From NCBI RefSeq assembly GCF_006439355.1, contig NZ_VFTG01000001.1, forward strand, positions 62,001 to 126,000: a DNA stretch of 64,000 nt. Direction: 5' to 3'. Numbering within the stretch: position 1 is the first letter of the stretch; each line of letters opens with the position of its first letter. This DNA is from Mesorhizobium sp. B4-1-3. GTDB lineage: Bacteria; Pseudomonadota; Alphaproteobacteria; Rhizobiales; Rhizobiaceae. The translations under genes were made by a program, and so were the position numbers. Under the pieces are notes generated by a model. The model had not been told where the DNA came from and searched no databases. It was given only the letters and a program-made list of their open reading frames with translations. Shown piece by piece: positions 33,634 through 42,153 of this stretch.

Positions 33634-34696
33634 AATCCGCGATGTCCGCAAGAACTACGGCAGCGTCGAGACGCTGAAAGGCATCGACATCGCGCTTGAG
33701 AACGGCGAGTTCCTGGTGCTGCTCGGCGCGTCGGGCTGCGGCAAGTCCACCTTGCTCAACATCATCGCCGGTCTCGCCGAAGCAACCAGCGGCGACGTGC
33801 TGATCGGCGGCCGTTCGGTGCTTGGCGTGCATCCGAAGAACCGCGACATCGCCATGGTCTTCCAGTCCTACGCGCTTTATCCGAACCTGACGGTGAGCCG
33901 CAACATCGGCTTCGGCCTGGAGATGCGCAAGGTTCCCGCCGTCGAGCGCGACAAAGCGGTGCGCGAGACGGCGAAGCTCCTGCAGATCGAGAACCTGCTC
34001 GACCGCAAGCCCGGCCAGCTTTCCGGTGGACAGCGCCAGCGCGTCGCTATCGGCCGGGCGCTGGTGCGCAAGCCGCAGGTCTTCCTGTTCGACGAGCCGC
34101 TCTCCAACCTCGACGCCAAGCTGCGCATGGAAATGCGCACCGAGCTCAAGCGCCTGCACGAGATGCTCAAGACCACGGTCGTCTACGTCACCCATGACCA
34201 GATCGAGGCGATGACGCTGGCAACCCGCATCGCCGTCATGCGCGACGGCCGCATCGAACAACTCGGCACCCCGGAAGAGATCTACAACCAGCCTGCGACG
34301 CTCTATGTCGCGGGCTTCGTCGGCGCGCCTTCGATGAATATGCTGGAAGCGACGGTCGAGGACGGCAAGCTCGCAGTCGTCGGCACGGATGCGCGGCTGG
34401 CGCTGCCCGCGCGCTATGCGGGAGCGGTCCGCGACGGTGCGAAAGTCGTCGTCGGCATCAGGCCTGAAGCGCTCCGCCTCGGGACGGGCAGCGGCGCCGA
34501 ACTGTCTCTGCCGGTCGAGATCGATGTCGTCGAGCTGACCGGGCCCGAGCAGGTCACCACCGCCCGGATCGGCGCGCAAAGGCTGACGGCAACCCTGCCG
34601 CCGCAGGCCCGCGTTGCGAAGGGCGAGCGATGCGCGTTTGCGTTCGACGAAGACGCGCTTCGCCTGTTCGACCCGGCGACCGGAAAGGCTTTCTGA
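33620..34696 (+). CDS. sugar ABC transporter ATP-binding protein (UgpC/MalK type)
   Basis: A 358-residue ATPase energising the sugar importer. Walker A is GASGCGKST (residues 36-44), the signature LSGGQRQRVAIGRAL, Walker B VFLFDEPLSNLDAKL and the switch His in VTHDQIEAMTLA. A C-terminal OB/TOBE domain (ALRLGTGSGAELSLPVEIDV) is present as in MalK/UgpC. It is the last gene of the operon, and a strong terminator follows. Confidence 0.95.
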   Translation: MSALKIRDVRKNYGSVETLKGIDIALENGEFLVLLGASGCGKSTLLNIIAGLAEATSGDVLIGGRSVLGVHPKNRDIAMVFQSYALYPNLTVSRNIGFGLEMRKVPAVERDKAVRETAKLLQIENLLDRKPGQLSGGQRQRVAIGRALVRKPQVFLFDEPLSNLDAKLRMEMRTELKRLHEMLKTTVVYVTHDQIEAMTLATRIAVMRDGRIEQLGTPEEIYNQPATLYVAGFVGAPSMNMLEATVEDGKLAVVGTDARLALPARYAGAVRDGAKVVVGIRPEALRLGTGSGAELSLPVEIDVVELTGPEQVTTARIGAQRLTATLPPQARVAKGERCAFAFDEDALRLFDPATGKAF

Positions 34697-34706
34697 AGAG
34701 CAATAT

Positions 34707-34740
34707 CGAGCGGTTCGGCTTCTCCAAGCCGAACCGCTCG
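34707..34740. terminator. 15-bp perfect hairpin after the sugar operon
   Basis: CGAGCGGTTCGGCTT (34707-34721) and AAGCCGAACCGCTCG (34726-34740) pair completely around CTCC. It lies between the stop of the ATPase gene and the stop of the convergent dehydrogenase gene (34747) and is likely a bidirectional terminator, although the T-run is weak. Confidence 0.75.
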
Positions 34741-34746
34741 CTTGTT

Positions 34747-36261
34747 TCAGTCGATATCGAACGAGACACCCTGCGCGAGCGGCAGCGCCTTGGAGAAGTT
34801 CACCGTGTTGGTGGCGCGGCGCATATAGGCCTTCCACGCGTCCGAACCGCTCTCGCGGCCGCCGCCCGTCTCCTTCTCGCCGCCGAACGCCCCGCCGATC
34901 TCGGCGCCCGAGGTACCGATGTTGACGTTGGCGATGCCGCAGTCCGAGCCGTCGACGCCGAGGAAGCGCTCCGATTCCTGCAGGTCGCGCGTGAAGATCG
35001 ACGACGAGAGGCCGGCGCCCACCGCATTGTGCTGCTCCAGCGCCTCGTCGAAATCGGTGTATCTCATCACATAAAGGATCGGCGCGAAGGTCTCTTCCGT
35101 CACCGGCGAGACCTGGGCTGGCATCTCGACTAGCGCCGGATGCACGTAATAGGCGTCCGGATGGCCGTTCTCGACGCGCGCGCCGCCGGTCACCTTGCCG
35201 CCATGCGCCTCGGCCTCCTTCAGCGCCTTCTGCATCTTGTCGAAGGCAGCCTTGTCGATCAGCGGGCCGACCAGCGCCTTGCCTTCCAGCGGATTGCCGA
35301 CCGAGACGGTCTGATAGGCCTTCTTCAGCCGCGGCAGCAAGGCGTCGTAGACGCTGTCATGCACGAACAAGCGCCTGAGCGTCGTGCAACGCTGGCCGGC
35401 GGTGCCCATGGCGCCGAAGGCGATGGCGCGTAGCGCCATGTCGAGATCGGCGGTGGGACAGACGATGCCTGCATTGTTGCCGCCGAGCTCCAGCACGGCG
35501 CGGGCAAAGCGCTTGGCGAGTCGCGGACCGACCTCCCGGCCCATTCGGGTCGACCCGGTGGCCGAGACCAGCGGCACCTTCGGATGGTCGACCAGCACCT
35601 CGCCGACGGCGCGGTCGCCGATCAGCACCTGGAGCAGCCCTGCCGGAGCGTCAGTGCCGAAGCGCTTGGCGGCGCGCCTGAAGATCGCCTCGCAGGCGAG
35701 TGCCGTCAGTGGCGTCTTTTCCGACGGCTTCCACACCACGGCATCGCCGCAGACGAAGGCAAGCGCCGCATTCCACGACCACACCGCGACCGGAAAGTTG
35801 AAGGCCGAAATCACGCCGACGACGCCGAGCGGGTGCCAGGTCTCCATCATGCGGTGCCCTGGGCGTTCGGTGGCGATGGTGAGGCCATAGAGCTGGCGGG
35901 AAAGACCGACGGCGAAATCGCAGATGTCGATCATCTCCTGGACTTCGCCCAGCCCCTCCGACGGGATCTTGCCGACCTCGATCGACACCAGGCGGCCGAG
36001 CGCGTCCTTATGCGCCCGCAGCTCTTCGCCGAGCAGGCGCACCAGTTCGCCGCGCTTCGGGCCTGGCACCAGCCGCCAGGCCTGGAAGGCCTTGTGCGCG
36101 GCATCGATGGCCCTGCCGGCGTCGGCCGCCGAGATCGACTTCAGCGCCGCGATCTGCTCGCCCGTCACCGGGCTGCGCACGGCGAGGTCGCCGCCCGACA
36201 GCGCATCCCCGGCGACGCCGAGTTTCTCGAGAAGTGAGGCCGTTTCCTTCGCTAATGTCAT
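34747..36261 (-). CDS. aldehyde dehydrogenase, ALDH7 type (piperideine-6-carboxylate dehydrogenase-like)
   Basis: A 504-residue NAD-dependent aldehyde dehydrogenase. The catalytic Cys lies in TAGQRCTTLRR, the ALDH7 (antiquitin) form of the motif, and the glutamate is in VLELGGNN. Other family marks are NFPVAVWSWNAALAFVCGD and GSTRMGREVGPRLAKRF. In lysine breakdown this enzyme oxidises alpha-aminoadipic semialdehyde/piperideine-6-carboxylate (AmaB in Pseudomonas). The window also encodes glutaryl-CoA dehydrogenase, a later lysine step, but 13 kb away. It is monocistronic; a 326-base gap with a dispersed repeat lies upstream. Confidence 0.88.
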   Translation of the reverse strand: MTLAKETASLLEKLGVAGDALSGGDLAVRSPVTGEQIAALKSISAADAGRAIDAAHKAFQAWRLVPGPKRGELVRLLGEELRAHKDALGRLVSIEVGKIPSEGLGEVQEMIDICDFAVGLSRQLYGLTIATERPGHRMMETWHPLGVVGVISAFNFPVAVWSWNAALAFVCGDAVVWKPSEKTPLTALACEAIFRRAAKRFGTDAPAGLLQVLIGDRAVGEVLVDHPKVPLVSATGSTRMGREVGPRLAKRFARAVLELGGNNAGIVCPTADLDMALRAIAFGAMGTAGQRCTTLRRLFVHDSVYDALLPRLKKAYQTVSVGNPLEGKALVGPLIDKAAFDKMQKALKEAEAHGGKVTGGARVENGHPDAYYVHPALVEMPAQVSPVTEETFAPILYVMRYTDFDEALEQHNAVGAGLSSSIFTRDLQESERFLGVDGSDCGIANVNIGTSGAEIGGAFGGEKETGGGRESGSDAWKAYMRRATNTVNFSKALPLAQGVSFDID

Positions 36262-36449
36262 TCTTTATCCCTTTCACGTTCCGCCTCTACAGGGCGGGGA
36301 TGGAGCCATGCGCCATGTCCTGGAGGTGCCCTCAGGCACGCCTGGGCGCTTTGATGGCGTGGCATTACTCGTTTCGGGGAAAAACCGCCACCCCGGCATG
36401 GTCTAAGGCCGGGCTGCGAAATTGGGCCAGGCCGCGGACAGCCGAGACG
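36262..36449. other. non-coding gap upstream of the ALDH7 gene
   Basis: This is the first part of a 326-base gap (36262-36587); the rest is the dispersed element at 36450-36590. It should hold the minus-strand promoter of the dehydrogenase gene, but no convincing motif was seen. Small ORFs here have no ribosome site and are not called. Confidence 0.4.
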
Positions 36450-36590
36450 AAGGCGTGTTGAGATCCAGGGCAGGCCGAGTCGAAAATGGTGAGTTCGGAG
36501 ACCCGCAGCGGAGCGTACTAACAGTACGTGAGCACCGGAAGCGCAGGGAGCATTTGCAGGCCGGCCTCACCTGAATATCAACATGCCTTA
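36450..36590. repeat. dispersed ~140-nt element with terminal inverted repeats, copy 2
   Basis: The left end AAGGCGTGTTGAGATCCAGG and the complement of the right end, TAAGGCATGTTGATATTCAG, form terminal inverted repeats like copy 1 (7316-7459). The inner right 50 bases are nearly identical between copies. A small internal hairpin GCGTACT-AAC-AGTACGT is found only in this copy. The right end contains the TAA stop of the sigma factor gene (36588-36590). Confidence 0.72.
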
Positions 36591-37862
36591 GCGGGCTTTC
36601 TGGATCGACGACTTCCCGGCGCTTTCCTTGATGAGCCGGTCGATGTGCATGCGGATATGCGCCGCCTCGGCGGCGGTATTGGCCAAGGCGATGGCGCGGT
36701 CGAAGGCGACGCGCGCCTCCTCGTTGCGGCCAAGCTGCATGAGCAGCCCGCCCCTCAGCCCGAAGAAGTGGAAATAGCCCGACAGCCGCCCTTCCAGCGG
36801 CTCGATCATGGCAAGCGCCGCCTCCGGGCCGCGTACCTTGCTGACCGCGACGGCGCGGTTCAGCGTCACCACCGGTGAAGGCTGCATTTGCTCCAGCAGG
36901 CCGTAGAGAAGGTCGATCTCGGTCCAGTCGGTATCCTCGGCCGTCGCCGCCCGCGCGTGCAGCGCCGCGATCGCCGCCTGCACCTGATAGGGGCCAGGCT
37001 TGCGGTGGCGCAGCGCCTTCTCGACCAGCGCCAGGCCCTCGTCGATCATCTTGCGGCTCCAGAGCGAACGGTCCTGATCCTCGAGCAGGACGATCTCGCC
37101 ATGCTCGTCGAAACGCGCCGGCGCCCGCGCATGCTGGAGAAGCATCAACGCCGTCAGCCCCATGATTTCTGGTTCCTGCTGGAACAGCCTGAGCAGCAGC
37201 CGCGCAAGCCGGATCGCCTCCTCGCAAAGCGGCGCGCGGGCCGGCGCCTCGCCGCCATTGCTCGAATAGCCCTCGTTGAAGATGAGATAGACCATCGCGG
37301 CGACCGAGGCGAGCCTTTCCGAGCGCTCGACCGCGCCCGGCGTCTCGAACGGCACGCCGGCGTCGGCAATGCGCGCCTTGGCGCGGGTGATTCGCTGTTC
37401 CATGGCGCTCTCGCCGACCAGGAAGGCGCGCGCGATCTGCTTGACGGTGAGGCCGGAGACAATGCGTAGCGCCACCGCGATCTGCTGCGTTGCCGGCAGA
37501 TCCGGATGGCAGCAGATGAACAGGAGCCGCAGGATGTCGTCGCGATAATGCGCGCCGTCCAGCCGCTCGGCCATGTCGCTCTCTGCGTCCTCCAGATCGG
37601 ATACCTGGTCCTCTTCCGGCATCGGCGCCTGCTTGGCGCGCTTGCGCACCGCGTCTATGCCGCTGTTGCGGCCGACAAAGATCAGCCAAGCGGCCGGATC
37701 GCGCGGCGGCCCGTTCTTTGGCCAGTTCTTGAGCGCCCTCAGGCACGCGTCCTGGAAAGCCTCTTCCGCGGCGTCGAGGTCACGGAAGTAGCGCAGCAGC
37801 GCGCCCATCGCCTGCGGACGGGCGTTGCTGATAGCGGTGCTTATCCAGGCGAGATCCGTCAT
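36588..37862 (-). CDS. ECF sigma factor with C-terminal extension (ECF42-like)
   Basis: A 424-residue sigma factor. Residues about 20-90 are sigma region 2 (MGALLRYFRDLDAAEEAFQDACLRALKNWP) and about 130-180 region 4 (IVSGLTVKQIARAFLVGESAMEQRITRAK). A 230-residue helical C-terminal extension follows (AMVYLIFNEGYSSNGGE, QAAIAALHARA, RAVAVSKVRGPEAALAMIEPL), TPR-like, as in the ECF42 group. ECF42 genes are paired with DGPF/YciI-domain genes, and here the ATG overlaps the stop of such a gene. No anti-sigma factor is present, which fits the group. Target genes are unknown. Confidence 0.9.
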   Translation of the reverse strand: MTDLAWISTAISNARPQAMGALLRYFRDLDAAEEAFQDACLRALKNWPKNGPPRDPAAWLIFVGRNSGIDAVRKRAKQAPMPEEDQVSDLEDAESDMAERLDGAHYRDDILRLLFICCHPDLPATQQIAVALRIVSGLTVKQIARAFLVGESAMEQRITRAKARIADAGVPFETPGAVERSERLASVAAMVYLIFNEGYSSNGGEAPARAPLCEEAIRLARLLLRLFQQEPEIMGLTALMLLQHARAPARFDEHGEIVLLEDQDRSLWSRKMIDEGLALVEKALRHRKPGPYQVQAAIAALHARAATAEDTDWTEIDLLYGLLEQMQPSPVVTLNRAVAVSKVRGPEAALAMIEPLEGRLSGYFHFFGLRGGLLMQLGRNEEARVAFDRAIALANTAAEAAHIRMHIDRLIKESAGKSSIQKAR

Positions 37863-38233
37863 ACCGCGACCTTTGTCGGATTGAAGACCGAAACCGGCCG
37901 GATCTCGTAGGAGCCGCCGCTCGGATTGACCTCGGAGAGCTCGCGCGCGAATTCGACGGCTTCGTCGAGGTCGTTGCATTCGAGCGTGTAGAAGCCCAGG
38001 AACTGTTCCTTGGTCTCGGCGAACGGACCGTCGAGCACGACCGCCTCGCCCTTGACCTTTCTGAGCGTGGTCGCCGCGGTCGTCGGCAAAAGCCGCGCCA
38101 CGGGCCCTAGCCGGCCGGCCTTGGCGTATTTGTCCTGAACGTCGAGGATCTTCGCCATAACCTCGTCGTCCTGTTCCTTGCTCCAGGAGCAGACGACGTC
38201 TTCGGAGGCGTAGCAGAGGATGGCGTAGAGCAT
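37859..38233 (-). CDS. YciI-like DGPF-domain protein
   Basis: A 124-residue protein of the YCII-related/DGPF family (MLYAILCYASEDVV, VVLDGPFAETKEQFLGFYTLEC). The DGPF motif is exact. It is the first gene of a two-gene operon with the ECF42-like sigma factor, overlapping by four bases. In this group the DGPF protein is thought to take part in signalling to the sigma factor, but the mechanism is not established. ATG 38233 has AAGGACGAG upstream. A possible ECF promoter and an AT-rich inverted repeat lie upstream. Confidence 0.88.
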   Translation of the reverse strand: MLYAILCYASEDVVCSWSKEQDDEVMAKILDVQDKYAKAGRLGPVARLLPTTAATTLRKVKGEAVVLDGPFAETKEQFLGFYTLECNDLDEAVEFARELSEVNPSGGSYEIRPVSVFNPTKVAV

Positions 38234-38257
38234 GATCTCGTCCTTTCCGTATCAAAG

Positions 38258-38310
38258 GACGCGACACTAGGACCCTTCCCGACACAAGGTCGATAAAAAA
38301 ATTTATCGAC
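38258..38310 (-). promoter_or_regulatory. candidate ECF promoter and inverted repeat of the YciI-sigma operon
   Basis: On the minus strand TGTCGG (38284-38279) and CGTC (38261-38258) are separated by 17 bases, a layout like ECF-type promoters. Just upstream GTCGATAAA and TTTATCGAC (38289-38297 and 38302-38310) form a perfect 9-bp inverted repeat, either an operator or the end of the topoisomerase transcript. The promoter call depends on my memory of the group consensus and is tentative. Confidence 0.4.
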
Positions 38311-38344
38311 GGATCACGGACTTGGCGATCTTTGCGCCTGCCTG

Positions 38345-39436
38345 TCAGGCACCGCGCGCCTGCAGCCACCTGAGCACCAGCGTTTCCTCCTCGTCGAGCC
38401 CGGCTATCAGGCGTTTGTGTTTGTTGGCTTCTGCCATTTCGTCAAGCAGGCGCCCTTTGCTCCAGGCCTCGAACACCAGCGGATGAATGTAGCATCTGCG
38501 GCAAACCGCCCGGGTGTTTCCCAACCGCTCGGCGACCTTGTCGACGACACTGTTGATTACCCGTTTTTGCTGTGTCTTGCTTTCCGGCAGCTCGGTCGCG
38601 GCAAACAGCGACGCAGCATGGATCGTGCCGCCCCAGGTGCGGAAATGCTTGGAGCTGAAGTCGGCGCCGGATGCATCACGGATATAGCGGTTTACGTCCT
38701 CCGAGCGCACCGGCCGCCGGTCGCCATTCTCATCGAGATACTGAAACAGCTTCTGTCCCGGCAAATCCTGGGCGCCGCGCACGACCTTGGCTATCCGGCG
38801 ATCGACCAGCTTCAGCTTCCATTCCTTGCCCGACTTGCCCTTGAAGGCGAAGCGCAGGCTGGATCCGGTGATCTCGACATGGCGGTCACGCAAGGTGGTC
38901 AGCCCGAAGCTCTTATTGTCGCGCGCATAAGCCGCGTTGCCGATGCGGATCATGGTGTTGTCGAGCAACCAGACCACCGAGGCGACGACACGCTCCAGAG
39001 GCAATCCGTGCCGACGCAGATCGGCATCGATCTGCCGCCTGAGAGCAGGCAGACTTTCGGCGAAGGCGACGAGGCTTGAATATTTGACGCCGTCGCGTTC
39101 CTCGGTCCATTGCGGATGATAACGATACTGTTTGCGGCCGCGCTGGTCCCGGCCGGTTGCCTGGATATGGCCGTCCGGATCAGGTGATATCCATACATCC
39201 GTCCAGGCGGGCGGGATGACGATCGCCTTGATGCGTGCAAGCGTCGTTTCATCGACGGTTCCGCCATCGGCCCGGACATAAGTGAATCCCGTACCCTTCC
39301 TCAATCTGCGGATGCCGGGATCGGCATCTGATACATAGTTGAGCGACGTGCCTTCGGCCGAGGCGCGGGCGCCGTTCCTTCGGGCTTCCTCGTCCCGCGC
39401 CGAACGATCCGATGACAATTGTGAATGCTGCAGCAT
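38345..39436 (-). CDS. type IB DNA topoisomerase (poxvirus-like)
   Basis: A 363-residue topoisomerase IB that relaxes supercoils by a transient 3'-phosphotyrosine bond. The N-terminal domain shows VIPPAWTDVWISPDPDGHIQ and GRDQRGRKQYRYH, the catalytic core KSFGLTTLRDRHVEI and FRTWGGTIHAA, and the active Tyr lies in RRCYIHPLVFEAW. Arg and Lys of the pentad (KGKSGKEWK) are also visible. ATG 39436 is chosen because GGAG precedes it; the open frame extends to 39556 without a site. Bacterial IB enzymes are scattered among alphaproteobacteria. Confidence 0.93.
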   Translation of the reverse strand: MLQHSQLSSDRSARDEEARRNGARASAEGTSLNYVSDADPGIRRLRKGTGFTYVRADGGTVDETTLARIKAIVIPPAWTDVWISPDPDGHIQATGRDQRGRKQYRYHPQWTEERDGVKYSSLVAFAESLPALRRQIDADLRRHGLPLERVVASVVWLLDNTMIRIGNAAYARDNKSFGLTTLRDRHVEITGSSLRFAFKGKSGKEWKLKLVDRRIAKVVRGAQDLPGQKLFQYLDENGDRRPVRSEDVNRYIRDASGADFSSKHFRTWGGTIHAASLFAATELPESKTQQKRVINSVVDKVAERLGNTRAVCRRCYIHPLVFEAWSKGRLLDEMAEANKHKRLIAGLDEEETLVLRWLQARGA

Positions 39437-39500
39437 GCCGGCTCCGCGAAATGACCCGTAGATAAAGCCGCGCGCCGAAGACTGGTTCCGAACACGGTTT

Positions 39501-40244
39501 TCAGTCCCGCCAGTGGGCGACGAGATCCGCCATCCAGAGCCCGCCGTCGTCGGCATGAGCGGGAAAGTACTCTCGCCCGGCCGGCACGGCCTCGAGGACC
39601 ATTCCCCACTCGTCCGCCAGATAGTCGTAGCCGATCTGCTGCAGCCGGCGATCCGGATCGAGGCGATTGTAGAGATCGCGACGCGACGCGCGCCGCTTTG
39701 GCTCGATCATCTTCAAATGATAAAGATTGAGACCGCTGTCCTTCAGACTGAAGCCGATGTCGTCCGGAAACCAGGCGCCGTGCAACTCCTTCGATCGATA
39801 GCGGTCGGGGTGGTAGGCGGCAAAAAGCCGGTGCTGCATCTTCTCGCCCCAGGGGCCGTCCACCCTGTAGCTGGCCGGCGTGTACATCTCCCGGCAGCGG
39901 AATCCCCAGGCGATGCGCCTGGACCCGCTGGTCAGCCGGCCGATCCGGTCGGCGACGGCATTTTCCAGCCTTTCGTCGGGATCCATGGCCAGAACCCAAT
40001 CGGCGCCCGCCTCATGCGCCGCGGCGATGAGCGCGCGCCGCCTCTGCGGCTCGCTGCTGAAAAGCCCTTCCGAGGCGCGGTCGTCATAGGCGATCCAGCC
40101 GTCGACGACAGGGGTGAGGTTGGCGATAAGGTCGGGGACGAGATGCTGATCGTAGCGATAGCTGAAGACAGCGACGATTTTGCGCCGCGACCAAAGCCAT
40201 CGGCCGCGCCGCCGGCGCGGTGGCTTCATCTCGACGGTGATCAT
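39501..40244 (-). CDS. glycosyltransferase family 2-like protein
   Basis: A 247-residue protein with the features of a small GT-A glycosyltransferase. Its start KIVAVFSYRYDQHLVPDLIANL, followed by DWVLAMDPDERLEN, carries the metal-binding DxD-type motif (DPD). The C-terminal part has LYHLKMIEPKRRASRRDLYNR, as in GT2 sugar transferases. It is the last gene of a three-gene operon; its ATG overlaps the stop of the preceding gene by four bases. It likely adds a sugar to a surface polysaccharide. The donor and acceptor are unknown. Confidence 0.78.
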   Translation of the reverse strand: MITVEMKPPRRRRGRWLWSRRKIVAVFSYRYDQHLVPDLIANLTPVVDGWIAYDDRASEGLFSSEPQRRRALIAAAHEAGADWVLAMDPDERLENAVADRIGRLTSGSRRIAWGFRCREMYTPASYRVDGPWGEKMQHRLFAAYHPDRYRSKELHGAWFPDDIGFSLKDSGLNLYHLKMIEPKRRASRRDLYNRLDPDRRLQQIGYDYLADEWGMVLEAVPAGREYFPAHADDGGLWMADLVAHWRD

Positions 40245-41113
40245 CGCTGGCCCTCCGTCCTGTCGCCATACCGGGCGCCCACCGATGCGCCCAGTGATTT
40301 GGTGAACAATGCCAGCCACACGATCGGCAGCGACAGCCTTGCGAAGGTCCTGTCCTTGCCGGACAACCCCTCCTTGATCAGCTTGCCGACATTGCGCCGG
40401 TCGCGGAACACCTTGCGGAACGGACGGATGGGTTTTCCGGTTTCGAGGGACCGGAGATAAGCGCCGTAGCGGCGCCCGCGGCGATACTGGTCGGCAAGCA
40501 AGCCGAGCAGGCGCGTCTCGTTGCGATGGATGGTCAGAACCCTCGGTTCCCAGACCGGCCGCAAAGCCTCCGGCAGCCTGGCCATGAATTCGGTATCTTC
40601 TCCGGTCGTCAGCCGCTCGTCGAACGCTCCATATCGATCGAACAGCGTCCTGTCGAACGAAACGCCGTAACACTGCGCCTTCCCGGCCGGAAGACCGGGC
40701 AGGCGTCGCATATAGGTAACGAGATGCGCAGCGCAGGCAACCAGATTGCGCGGATGGCTGTTGAGGACGGCACTCGCAACAGCCGCCTCGCCTTCCCGGT
40801 GACGCCGCAGCCTGGCTTCGGCCCATCCCGCACAGGCCAGGCAATCATCGGCGAGAAAGGCGACGAACGGAGCCTGCGTTGCGGCAATGCCGCGATTCCG
40901 CGCGGCGCCGGCAAACAGTCGCTCTTCGACATCGATCACTTTTACCTCGATGCCGCAGTCGGCAAGCAGTGCCTTGGCGCTGCCGCCGCCGGAATTCACC
41001 ACCACGATCTCGAGGGGAACGTCCTGGTCGAGCACCGACCTTACCGCGGCCGCCAGTGAGGCGGGCGCCCGGAAACCAATCACCACGACCGCAAGATCCG
41101 TCCTACCGGCCAT
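40241..41113 (-). CDS. glycosyltransferase family 2
   Basis: A 290-residue GT2 enzyme. LAVVVIGFRAPASLAAAVRSV is the nucleotide-binding start, NSGGGSAKALLADCG and NRGIAATQAPFVAFLADDC give the DxD region, and FDERLTTGEDTEFMARL holds the acceptor-side ED motif. The ATG at 41113 is embedded in the stop codon of the upstream gene. It is the middle gene of the operon, so the three transferases probably build one glycan together. Confidence 0.85.
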   Translation of the reverse strand: MAGRTDLAVVVIGFRAPASLAAAVRSVLDQDVPLEIVVVNSGGGSAKALLADCGIEVKVIDVEERLFAGAARNRGIAATQAPFVAFLADDCLACAGWAEARLRRHREGEAAVASAVLNSHPRNLVACAAHLVTYMRRLPGLPAGKAQCYGVSFDRTLFDRYGAFDERLTTGEDTEFMARLPEALRPVWEPRVLTIHRNETRLLGLLADQYRRGRRYGAYLRSLETGKPIRPFRKVFRDRRNVGKLIKEGLSGKDRTFARLSLPIVWLALFTKSLGASVGARYGDRTEGQR

Positions 41114-42087
41114 CAGGCGCGTTGCAGTTGGACGGCCGGCGCCGAGAACCGGCGCCTGAGCGCGATCTTCCACCGATAGCGCATGCAGCGCCAGGCATCC
41201 GCGCCCGCCCGTGGCGCGGCTTCGGCCACGCCGAGGAATCTTGCCGCCGTCTCGAAATCGCCGCGCGCATAGTGAACGCGCGCGATCTTCAAAGCCACGA
41301 GGCCTTCCCTGGTCTTGAGCGACCGCTCCGCGATGCCGCTGGACCGAAGCCGGCGCAGCGCCAGCCGCCATTCGAGAAAGCGCGCGGCAGGCCTGACGGT
41401 GAAACGATCGTCGGAGCGCTCCGCCGACACGAAATAGATGAAGATCGGTCGCGTCAGGACTGCAAGCGAGGCTTTGGCCATAAGGCGCGCCCAAAACAGC
41501 GTGTCCTCGTCATAGCCGAGCCCGGTCGGGAACCTCGTGTCGCCGACAAGCCGCCGCGACACCAGCGCGCTGCCGACGGCGATCGACCGTATCCGCCCTT
41601 CGAGATAGGCGCAGGCGTTGGCTGGTGCGCTTGCCGTGTAGCCGCCCGGCAGCTTGGTCGACCGTTCCTCGCCGTCGACCTGTCGGCAGTAGGCGCCGAC
41701 CACCATGTCGGCGCCAGGATCCGCTACGGCCTTGGCCAGCAGCGCGCGCAGGCCGCCTTCCAGGTGAATGTCGTCGGCATCAATCAGATATATCCAGGGA
41801 AAACGAGCTTCCTCCAGTGCTCGATTCCTGGAACCACCGGCGTCACGACAGCTTGATTTGATGACGCGCAACGGCAAGGCAAGCCGCAACGCCGCCTCCG
41901 TAGCGACGGCCGCAGTGGCGTCGGACGATGAATCGTCGACCAGCAACACCTCGCCGATAGCTTCTCTTTCCGACACCAGCGAAGCGAGCGTCCGGACAAT
42001 CGTCCGGGCCGCATCATGTGCCGGTATGATGACGCTTACCGCTTCCAAATCCGCCTCCGCGCCGCTACGTGATCCGAGAGCAGCCAA
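41113..42087 (-). CDS. glycosyltransferase family 2 (operon leader)
   Basis: A 324-residue GT2 enzyme. VSVIIPAHDAARTIVRTLASL, LLVDDSSSDATA and YLIDADDIHLEGGL are the classical N-terminal and DxD motifs, and GLGYDEDTLFWARLMAKA is the acceptor-side motif. The C-terminal 100 residues are basic and helical. No flippase or polymerase gene is adjacent, so the three-gene set may modify an existing polysaccharide. The short gap to the transglutaminase gene at 42154 does not include an obvious promoter. Confidence 0.87.
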   Translation of the reverse strand: MAALGSRSGAEADLEAVSVIIPAHDAARTIVRTLASLVSEREAIGEVLLVDDSSSDATAAVATEAALRLALPLRVIKSSCRDAGGSRNRALEEARFPWIYLIDADDIHLEGGLRALLAKAVADPGADMVVGAYCRQVDGEERSTKLPGGYTASAPANACAYLEGRIRSIAVGSALVSRRLVGDTRFPTGLGYDEDTLFWARLMAKASLAVLTRPIFIYFVSAERSDDRFTVRPAARFLEWRLALRRLRSSGIAERSLKTREGLVALKIARVHYARGDFETAARFLGVAEAAPRAGADAWRCMRYRWKIALRRRFSAPAVQLQRA

Positions 42088-42153
42088 ACCCCGATGCTCA
42101 AGATACCGGGGACACCTGTCCTTGAGAAGCGTCCGCGGGTGACCGGCTTGCTG

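Noticed and set aside
38258..38310. Inverted repeat as a CRISPR-like or iteron repeat
   Set aside because: Only one unit is present; no array of regularly spaced repeats was found anywhere in the window.
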